Positions 22,249-27,826 of a stretch of 27,826 nt of DNA are shown one piece after another. The stretch's first letter is position 1; each line of letters starts with the position of its first letter. The stretch spans positions 1-27,826 of the forward strand of contig JBEKJU010000066.1 in the NCBI GenBank assembly GCA_050011095.1. The letters run 5' to 3'. Under the pieces are notes generated by a model that was not told where the DNA came from, ran no database searches, and saw only the letters and a program-made list of their open reading frames with translations. The stretch comes from JBEKJU01 sp050011095 (lineage in GTDB: Bacteria; Desulfobacterota; Syntrophorhabdia; Syntrophorhabdales; WCHB1-27). Made by a program: the position numbers and the translations under genes.

Positions 22249-23631
22249 TCAGGCTCTCTCCTTCAAAACCGTTCCGGTCACGCGATCCAGGATATGCCAT
22301 ATCCGGTCAATCCACTCGAGGTGGTCCGGTTTCATGAGCACGGAACGGAGGCACGTAATTGTCGGCTTGTCCTTTTCGACCTTTCCGTAGTCAAGATCAT
22401 AGAATTCGAGCGGCAGCTCGGCGAGCGCCAGGTGCAGGTCGTGTGTACCGGCTTCGGTAAATACCCGCCTCGCAATCTCGGACGATTGACTTATTTTCGG
22501 TGCGTCAAACGCCCAGACAACGATGTCAAGCTCGGGAGAAAACGGTGTCATCACCCGCGGGTCAGCCACGAGTTTCTCGTGCAGCGCCATGGCTGCCGAC
22601 CGGCATTTCTGAAGGCCTTGCGCGAACTCCCCGCCCTTCGTCAGGGGGAGCAATTTCTGTGTGGCCCAAAGGGCAACGGCGGCCGCTCCCGGGCGGGAGC
22701 ATTCAAGGCTGATCTCCCCCAAATGAAGCTCCTTCGAGCTGAAGTAGGTATAGGGCGAATCATGCTTGTAGAAACGGCCCACCGCGGGATCGCGAAATAG
22801 CACGCAGCCGCAGCCGTAAGGCTGCAAGCCGTGTTTGTGCGGGTCAATTACAATGGAATCCACCCCGGATAGCCGGTTATAGGCGCGACGCGCCGCGGAC
22901 GCGAGGTTGTCGGCCAGGCAGAAATATCCACCGTACGCCGCATCGGCATGGAGGCGAAAGCCGTAGCGGTCCCGCAGCTCAAGCAGCTCGGGCAAGGGGT
23001 CGATGGAGCCCGTGGCAGTGGTGCCAATGGTGGCAACGACGGCGCCCACGTCCCCTTCTTTCAGGCGAAGCTCAAGCGCCCCCATGTCCATGCGGCCGAG
23101 GCGATCACAGGGCACTGAAGCGAATGGCAGCTTGAGCACCGCGCTGATGCGACCGTGGGTATAGTGGGCCTGTTGAGAGGCGACCACCGTGGAACCGGGA
23201 CGAAGCTGTCCTGCTACCCACAAGGCCTCGAGGTTCGCCATGGTTCCCCCGCCGCACAGGTGGCCGAGATGCGTATCCCACCCGATCATCCGCGCTATCT
23301 CCGCCACCGCGTGCTTTTCCATGGCAGAGCTGGCCCGTCCTCCATCAAGGGCATGGTTGTTGGGATTAATCCACATGGCAAGGGCATAGGCGAGCCTCGC
23401 CACGGGATGCGGCGGCTTGAGCATCTGGCCGGCATAAAGAGGATGGAAGTATGGATAATTGTCCTGGAGACGATCGGCAACCTCGAGAAGCACCTTTTCG
23501 ATGGCCGGGGCATCCTGGAGTTGCGATACCAGGGACGGCAAGCCCCTGAAACCGGAATCAAGCCTGTCGAGGGCAGACCTCAGCATGGAGAGAGAGCCTT
23601 TTTCCAGCACCGACGATTCGCTATCCTTCAT
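22249..23631 (-). CDS. PLP-dependent group II amino-acid decarboxylase family protein
   Basis: The 460-residue product has the fold-type I PLP layout: GGTMANLEALWVA (cofactor phosphate region), the HADAAYGGY strand with the Asp that contacts the pyridine nitrogen, and SIVIDPHKHGLQPYGCG with Lys266 as the Schiff-base lysine. This is the group II decarboxylase family (glutamate, tyrosine, aspartate, diaminobutyrate decarboxylases). The substrate cannot be decided; an aminotransferase-like activity is also possible. ATG 23631 has AAGGAG 7 nt upstream, while the frame extends 27 codons further without an SD. No transporter or amine pathway gene is adjacent. Confidence 0.85.
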   Translation of the reverse strand: MKDSESSVLEKGSLSMLRSALDRLDSGFRGLPSLVSQLQDAPAIEKVLLEVADRLQDNYPYFHPLYAGQMLKPPHPVARLAYALAMWINPNNHALDGGRASSAMEKHAVAEIARMIGWDTHLGHLCGGGTMANLEALWVAGQLRPGSTVVASQQAHYTHGRISAVLKLPFASVPCDRLGRMDMGALELRLKEGDVGAVVATIGTTATGSIDPLPELLELRDRYGFRLHADAAYGGYFCLADNLASAARRAYNRLSGVDSIVIDPHKHGLQPYGCGCVLFRDPAVGRFYKHDSPYTYFSSKELHLGEISLECSRPGAAAVALWATQKLLPLTKGGEFAQGLQKCRSAAMALHEKLVADPRVMTPFSPELDIVVWAFDAPKISQSSEIARRVFTEAGTHDLHLALAELPLEFYDLDYGKVEKDKPTITCLRSVLMKPDHLEWIDRIWHILDRVTGTVLKERA

Positions 23632-23756
23632 CAATGTGCTCCTTCTTACCTGAATTGGGAACGGTAATCTCCCGCGGCGGCCGGGGCAAGTCAGTTCAGA
23701 GTGCAATAACACGATAGCTGGTGAACAATTTCAGTGCAATCTCCGTCTATCCCCGC

Positions 23757-24050
23757 TCACCTTATTATTCCGATGTCGTATCCGAGCTTTGCTTCTTTTT
23801 CTCTCAGCTTGGCGATGGCTCTTCGGAAACGCAGGTATCTTTTCCCGGCCTCCATGATCAGGAGACCGCCGAGCATAATAAAGAAGAGGCCGGCGCAGAA
23901 ATAGAGAACTCCCGCCACGAATTTCATGATCAGGAGGCCGACGGAACTGAATGCGAGGCCCGTTTGCATGTAAGAGTGCATGGTCCTTTCCCTTGATAGA
24001 AAGGTTTGTTCCTCAGCGAGGACAATTATTATATTCTCATTCCTATCCAT
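23757..24050 (-). CDS. DUF202 (YidH-like) inner-membrane protein
   Basis: The 97-residue protein reads MDRNENIIIVLAEEQTFLSR then ERTMHSYMQTGLAF, matching the DUF202 signature (L-A-x-E-R-T-x-L-x-x-x-R-T-G-L-A) in slightly diverged form. Two hydrophobic helices follow (SSVGLLIMKFVAGVLYF; FIMLGGLLIMEAG), then a basic cytoplasmic tail (KRYLRFRRAIAKLREKEAK). ATG 24050 has GGAGGTGA a few bases upstream; the longer frame to 24083 would include that SD. Function is unknown for the family. It is transcribed away from the ferritin-like gene. Confidence 0.8.
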   Translation of the reverse strand: MDRNENIIIVLAEEQTFLSRERTMHSYMQTGLAFSSVGLLIMKFVAGVLYFCAGLFFIMLGGLLIMEAGKRYLRFRRAIAKLREKEAKLGYDIGIIR

Positions 24051-24410
24051 ACCAGAGTCACCTCCAATCATGGAAGTGTACAAAAAAGGTTCTCCGGCGT
24101 CAACACGGTCTTTCCCTCGGCCCCCATTATTGTCTCCAATGTTGTTGCTAAAGAAGTTTTTCAGGGATGTTTCCGAAGCTTGCGCCGGAGCGATAATGCG
24201 ACGATAAGGGCTCGGAAGGAAATAAATGAGTCAGATGGCGAAGGATTTTTGGCCGATCGGCGAGGCGCGGAAAGGCCAAATGTACTGGATGTACATGACC
24301 TTTTCGCAACGAAGCGGGCGGACCGGTAAGAACTATAATACCGTAAGCAGATGTCAGCCGTTATGGGTATCCTGCGACCCGACGGCTATTCCGAAGGGGG
24401 GCCCATTAAT
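24051..24410. other. Divergent intergenic region with one weak small ORF
   Basis: The region separates the DUF202 gene from the ferritin-like gene. An ORF at 24226-24414 (62 codons, MSQMAKDFWPIGEARKGQMY...) has a fair SD (GGAAGGA) but overlaps the next gene and ends in frame-shadow-like sequence, so I do not call it a gene. TATAAT at 24334-24339 could be the -10 for the ferritin-like gene; no good -35 is seen. Confidence 0.35.
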
Positions 24411-24884
24411 ATGACTATCCACGACGTCGTTAATTTTGCCATCCGGATAGAGGAGAACGGGGAGCGATTCTACCGGGAGGGAGCAGAGATCATTACCAAT
24501 CAATCCGTGAAGGAATTGTTCGAGCGGCTGTCGCAAGAGGAGATAGTACACAGGAAGACTTTCGAAAGGCTCTTGTCGAGCCTTGGCGACTACCGGCCGC
24601 CCGAAACATATGAAGGGGAGTACTTCGCGTATCTGAAAGACTTTATCGATGGCAAAGCCGTGTTCAAGGATCATCCGAAAATCGGGCAGTTGGCAAAAAC
24701 GAGCAGCATCGCGGGAGCACTCGATTTCGCCATCCAGCGGGAGATGGACTCGATTCTCTATTATCAGGAGATCAAAAAGTTTGTGGGCGCCGGGCATACC
24801 GGAGCGATAGATTTGATCATCGACGAAGAGAGAATGCACTTTGCCTTGCTATCGAAATTGCGAAGAGAAGCGACCGGTTCGTGA
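24411..24884 (+). CDS. Ferritin-like diiron protein (rubrerythrin-type, erythrin domain only)
   Basis: The 157-residue protein is a four-helix bundle. Carboxylate/His ligand pairs are placed as in rubrerythrin: E in RIEENGERFYREG, E-x-x-H in QEEIVHRKTF, E in AIQREMDSILYYQEI and E-x-x-H in DEERMHFALL. The rubredoxin-like C-terminal domain of true rubrerythrin is absent. Proteins of this type handle iron or remove peroxide in anaerobes. ATG 24411 (MTIHDVV) is preferred, with AAGGGGGG upstream; an in-frame ATG at 24351 lacks an SD. Confidence 0.87.
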   Translation: MTIHDVVNFAIRIEENGERFYREGAEIITNQSVKELFERLSQEEIVHRKTFERLLSSLGDYRPPETYEGEYFAYLKDFIDGKAVFKDHPKIGQLAKTSSIAGALDFAIQREMDSILYYQEIKKFVGAGHTGAIDLIIDEERMHFALLSKLRREATGS

Positions 24885-25065
24885 GCAAACCGGTGTCTTT
24901 TTGCCACAATAAGGGCACTGTTGCGTTGAGGCCCCGAAAGGCAACTTCATCTGCCTGAATACTCGGGCTAAGGGCCGGGAACCATGCTTTGACGACGGGT
25001 ATGGTCAATCAAGGGTTCAGCGCGTCGCCAAAAGTGAAAGTGTAAAGGGCGTCTCCACCCCCGCA

Positions 25066-25094
25066 TTGACAATCGATCCCGCAGGACTTAAATG
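25066..25094 (+). promoter_or_regulatory. Possible promoter of the flavin reductase-like gene
   Basis: TTGACA (25066-25071) is perfect. The -10 is weak: TAAATG with 17-bp spacing or TTAAAT with 16. The gap 24885-25147 is otherwise without a gene and contains a purine run related to the 19-mer repeat. Confidence 0.4.
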
Positions 25095-25147
25095 TCGAAC
25101 AGGACCAATCCGCACAAGGCGGTAATCTAACGAAAGGAGAATGGGCA

Positions 25148-25642
25148 ATGAGTGTGAATCTGTCAGATGTAACGCGATTGATTCCGTGTTCCGTGGCCCT
25201 GCTGAGCGCTGCCACGAAAGAGAAAAGGGATGTGATGACGTGCGGGTGCATGTTCGTGGCCGAGGATCAGCCCTTCTTTATCGTGAGTGTGGCCAAGCAT
25301 ATCTTCTCTCACGACCTCATTGAAGCGGCAGGCGAGTTCGCGATCAATGTTGCATCTGAGGGCCAAGCGGACCTGGCTCGACGGGTTGGCGCCCTCCACG
25401 GCCAGGAGATCGACAAGTACCAGAAGCTCGCCATCCAGACCGAAGACCGGGGACCGGGGAAGGCCCCTTTCATCAAGGGGTCCTTTGCCAGCATCGCATG
25501 TAAAGTGCTCACGTCCTACCCCGTAGGAAAGTACACCGTCTACATAGCTGAAGCCACGGACTTCACGGTCGACAGTAAACAGAGACCTGTTGCCTGGTAC
25601 GGAGACCGCTATTTTGTCCTGAAGGACGAGGCCCGTTACTAA
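25148..25642 (+). CDS. Flavin reductase-like FMN-binding split-barrel protein
   Basis: The 164-residue protein has the flavin-reductase-domain pattern: PCSVALLSAATKEKRDVMTC (strand, then the region contacting FMN), FIVSVAKHIFSHDLIEAAGE and FAINVASEGQADLARRVGAL. Near the end come SFASIACKVLTSYPVGKYT and VYIAEATDF. Such proteins bind FMN and reduce it or pass electrons; many in anaerobes are associated with rubredoxin or diiron proteins, and the ferritin-like gene is 263 bp upstream on the same strand. GGAG precedes ATG 25148. Its stop overlaps by 4 bp the stop of the convergent outer-membrane gene. Confidence 0.85.
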   Translation: MSVNLSDVTRLIPCSVALLSAATKEKRDVMTCGCMFVAEDQPFFIVSVAKHIFSHDLIEAAGEFAINVASEGQADLARRVGALHGQEIDKYQKLAIQTEDRGPGKAPFIKGSFASIACKVLTSYPVGKYTVYIAEATDFTVDSKQRPVAWYGDRYFVLKDEARY

Positions 25643-26595
25643 AAGCGGTAGCTCAGCCCCGCCAGGAAGACGTCGGTGTCGCGGTCCTGGACAGTGATAA
25701 TCCGGCTCCAGGAGGCGCGTAGCGCAAAGTGCTCGAGGAAGCGGACACTGGCCGAGAAGCTTGCGGCCCAGTCAAGCTTTGTCTTGTCGTCGCTTCCCTG
25801 CTGATACCTATCGTGTGCAATATAGGGACCGAAGCCCGCACCGAACGTCAGGTGATCCGTGAAGAACGGGTGGGCCAGCCAGACCTGGCTCACGAGACCG
25901 TATCGGGCCACGGGTCGGTCGGCGCCCTCGTAGAGTCCCATGGCCGTCCAGTCGATGTAGGCGGCGAGACTCCGCCGGTACTCCAAAGCCCAGCTGGTGT
26001 TCTGTTCGTTCTTCTGGCTGTTAAGGACCGTTGCCCCCGTGTACGCGGTAATCTCGTTGTGAAGATCCCCCACACCCTGACCGCCCGACCTTCCGGTTGG
26101 CGTCTTGTCGGTTCCCAGCTCATACCCTATTCCGATAGTGCCCGAAAGTGTATCAAAGCTCTGTCTGGCCGCTACATAATTGATACGCGCCTGGAACAGG
26201 AGGGGGCTCAGTGTGTACAAGGTGGCCGTGGCGCTGAAAAAAGCCGCCACCCCGTGCTCATCATGGAACGCACCATTAGCGCCGCCGTGGGTATCGAAAA
26301 AGGCATACGGGCCCGCCCCCACGCCGAAAACCAGGTTTCGATTCCACACGCCCGCGCGGCCCCACAACTGGCCGGCAATACCGTCTCTATAGTGGTTTAC
26401 CTCATGCCCCTCATTGATATATGAAAAACTGAAGGCCATATACTTTTCAATCTCCTGCAGATAAGTGGTTGACCACTGAAGCCGGGCGGTATTGGTTTGC
26501 GTATCCCGTGTCACGCCGGCATTAACGAAGAATTCGTGCGCATAGGCGGTGCCGGAGAAAAGCAGAAGTAAAAAAACGTGGACAATCTTCCGCAT
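25639..26595 (-). CDS. Outer-membrane beta-barrel protein
   Basis: The 318-residue product has a signal peptide (MRKIVHVFLLLLFSGTAYA|HEF). Alternating hydrophobic/polar strands run through the protein: NTARLQWSTTYLQEIEKYMA, VFGVGAGPYAFFD, SGTIGIGYELG, LTFGAGFGPYIAHD, ASFSASVRFLEHFALRASWS. It ends LAGLSYRF with a terminal Phe, the BAM recognition signature. About 14-16 strands are plausible. There is no plug or OmpA domain. It resembles uncharacterised porin-like or lipid A/acyl-associated barrels, with no identifiable function. GGAGGTGG lies just before ATG 26595; the earlier in-frame ATG (26610) overlaps that SD. Confidence 0.82.
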   Translation of the reverse strand: MRKIVHVFLLLLFSGTAYAHEFFVNAGVTRDTQTNTARLQWSTTYLQEIEKYMAFSFSYINEGHEVNHYRDGIAGQLWGRAGVWNRNLVFGVGAGPYAFFDTHGGANGAFHDEHGVAAFFSATATLYTLSPLLFQARINYVAARQSFDTLSGTIGIGYELGTDKTPTGRSGGQGVGDLHNEITAYTGATVLNSQKNEQNTSWALEYRRSLAAYIDWTAMGLYEGADRPVARYGLVSQVWLAHPFFTDHLTFGAGFGPYIAHDRYQQGSDDKTKLDWAASFSASVRFLEHFALRASWSRIITVQDRDTDVFLAGLSYRF

Positions 26596-26953
26596 AAACC
26601 ACCTCCACATTTCATAGTAACAACGGGCTTCGCGAATGGCAATCGAGAATCAAAGAACTCCCGGACCCCGACCCCTACCAAAACATAATCCTCATGTGCG
26701 GCTTTGTCCCAGCTACCAATCGTACTTGTGCATTGGATGTAAAATCCGTGCCAACCGACCGCCGAATCCACTTTATCACCTGATGGGCAAAGAGGACCGG
26801 GTAGCCTGGATAACGCGAGGAAACTCAAGTACCGTCTCAACTGGATAGGATACTGCACGTTCCTTCTCCCACCGGCTGGTTTACGTGGCATATATAATGC
26901 TTTATATTTCCTGTATCAGATCCAAAACTAAATATTCAAGGAGGGGAAAGGAA
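26596..26953. other. Intergenic region upstream of the Thr-rich protein gene
   Basis: No gene supported. TATAAT at 26893-26898, within the near-palindrome GCATATATAATGC, is a likely -10 for the downstream gene, but the matching -35 is poor. Confidence 0.4.
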
Positions 26954-27409
26954 ATGAAGAAGGCACTGATGATGGCACTCACCGTATTGATCGGCGTCGC
27001 CTTTGTCACCGGAGCGTTTGCCCAGGCGCCTGCGGGAACACTTGAGCAAAAGACGACAACGACGACGACTACAACGCCTGAGAAGAAGGAAACCACAACT
27101 ACAACCGAAACAACAAAAAGCAAGACCATGAAGTTCAGGGGCACGGTCACGAACATGGACACGGCAGGGAAGATGATGACCGTGAAGGGCAAGAAGGGCG
27201 ATATGACCTTCGACGTTTCAAGCGCTAAGATGAAGGGCGAGTTTAAGGCCGGTGACAAGGTCAGGGTGGGGTACACGGAGATGGATGGCAAGATGATGGC
27301 CTCCTGGGTCGCCAAAAAGGGTCGCGCTAAGAAGATGAAGAAAACCACATCTGAAACCACATCAAAAACAACGGAGACGAAAGAAGAGGCTACTGCTCCC
27401 GCGAAGTAA
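26954..27409 (+). CDS. Thr-rich periplasmic protein with a small OB-like domain
   Basis: The 151-residue product has a signal peptide (MKKALMMALTVLIGVAFVTG, ending AFA|QAP), then a Thr/Glu/Lys low-complexity segment (about 32-55). A compact domain follows, KFRGTVTNMDTAGKMMTVKG...FDVSSAKMKGEFKAGDKVRV, resembling the DUF5666 or CusF-like beta-barrel pattern of periplasmic small proteins. A Lys/Thr-rich tail closes it. Metal binding is possible through the Met-rich strands but unproven. The SD is AAGGAGG at 26938-26944, 9 nt before ATG 26954. A terminator follows, so it is monocistronic. Confidence 0.8.
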   Translation: MKKALMMALTVLIGVAFVTGAFAQAPAGTLEQKTTTTTTTTPEKKETTTTTETTKSKTMKFRGTVTNMDTAGKMMTVKGKKGDMTFDVSSAKMKGEFKAGDKVRVGYTEMDGKMMASWVAKKGRAKKMKKTTSETTSKTTETKEEATAPAK

Positions 27410-27433
27410 GAGTCGCAACCACAGCGCAAATAG

Positions 27434-27460
27434 GGGGGAGATTCGTTCTTCCCCTTTTTA
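27434..27460 (+). terminator. Rho-independent terminator
   Basis: GGGGGAGA (27434-27441), loop TTCGT, TCTTCCCC (27447-27454) with one G-T wobble is followed directly by TTTTTATT. It lies 25 bp after the Thr-rich gene stop. Confidence 0.9.
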
Positions 27461-27659
27461 TTCCGCCATACCACTGCCCTCGATAGCTTGGTTCTTACCT
27501 GTGGTTTTGGGCAGACTCCCAAGGGGCCTTCGGGAACGTGCGGAAAAGGTGAAGATTACCAGCGCACCCTTTGAGCGTGCTCACGTCGCTTTCCGTCCCA
27601 CCCTCACGGTATGGTTTGACGGTTGCCGATCAGCACCGGGGTCCAGGTCGGTCGCCAAC

Positions 27660-27826
27660 TCAAAGCTCCCAATACCTCGGCCGTTTGTAGTAATCGTAAA
27701 GCGCCTCCTCGTATTCCCGGTTGAGGGCTTCCGGATGATACTCGGGTCCATTCTTGATCGCCTCCCGGGACAGGTCCACGTATACCTTGGAATCGCTCCA
27801 GCTCACCCGGCCGACCCACTGGGGCG
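27660..27826 (-). CDS. PRC-barrel domain protein, C-terminal part (runs off right edge)
   Basis: A minus-strand frame entering at the window edge codes for 54 residues before the stop at 27660: PQWVGRVSWSDSKVYVDLSR, EAIKNGPEYHPEALNREYEE, ALYDYYKRPRYWEL. The pattern V-D-L-[TS]-R-E-x-I-x-N-x-P-E-Y, then N-R-E-Y-E-x-x-L-Y-D-Y-Y-x-R-P-x-Y-W, is typical of the C-terminus of PRC-barrel proteins in delta-proteobacteria and cyanobacteria. The N-terminal barrel would be outside the window. The overlapping ORF in another frame (27604-27819) is a shadow. Confidence 0.75.
   Translation of the reverse strand, partial: PQWVGRVSWSDSKVYVDLSREAIKNGPEYHPEALNREYEEALYDYYKRPRYWEL

Noticed and set aside
24226..24414. 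62-codon small ORF with a fair SD
   Set aside because: It overlaps the ferritin-like gene and its last third is in the shadow of that region; no homology recognised.
26760..26850. Structured-looking segment (GGGCAAAGAGGACCGGGTAGCC) considered as a riboswitch
   Set aside because: It lacks the ordered core motifs of GEMM-I, GEMM-II or cobalamin riboswitches.

Overview
The window looks like chromosomal DNA from a high-GC Gram-negative bacterium. An RlpA lipoprotein with a SPOR domain, an outer-membrane beta-barrel with a C-terminal Phe, periplasmic signal peptides and a PEP-CTERM-type sorting tail all indicate a diderm envelope. The gene mix (PilZ/c-di-GMP signalling, GEMM riboswitch, FmdB, PRC-barrel, CoxE-type AAA/VWA pair, ferritin-like diiron protein) best suits a Desulfobacterota ('deltaproteobacterial') anaerobe, perhaps Syntrophorhabdus-like. 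That placement is inference from gene content; no rRNA or tRNA gene is visible.

Layout. 1-3.5 kb is envelope and surface biology: the 5' part of a probable PilZ-protein gene, a septal RlpA, a c-di-GMP-type (GEMM-I) riboswitch feeding a PEP-CTERM-like surface protein, and a small secreted protein with identical 39-bp tandem repeats. 3.6-5.5 kb holds a restriction endonuclease behind a methyltransferase gene that stops before its catalytic motif. 5.8-9.9 kb is a minus-strand housekeeping block (EF-G paralogue, BirA, type III pantothenate kinase CoaX, zinc ribbon). 10.08-10.79 kb is a TumE/HVO_A0114-type toxin-antitoxin locus: the promoter-operator and antitoxin look intact, but the toxin is frameshifted and interrupted by a 116-bp MITE-like element. 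11-12.9 kb is a secreted GH140-like (DUF4038) glycoside hydrolase flanked by 36-bp inverted repeats.

13.3-15.5 kb encodes a His-rich-tailed MoxR-like AAA ATPase and its CoxE-like VWA partner behind a perfect consensus promoter. 15.7-17 kb has an orphan hypothetical gene and a stand-alone cyclic-nucleotide-binding protein. 17.2-22.2 kb has ftsH, an overlapping helical-repeat gene, a repeat-rich gap, fmdB and tilS. From 22.2 kb onward lie a PLP-dependent decarboxylase, a DUF202 membrane protein, a ferritin-like protein, a flavin reductase-like protein, an outer-membrane barrel, a Thr-rich periplasmic protein with a clear terminator, and the 3' end of a PRC-barrel gene.

The most noteworthy elements are the riboswitch-surface protein unit, the endonuclease with a broken methyltransferase, the toxin disarmed by a small inverted-repeat element while its palindromic promoter persists, and several dispersed repeat families in the gaps. 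I found no CRISPR array, prophage or complete transposon. All family assignments are by eye from motifs; no database search was run.
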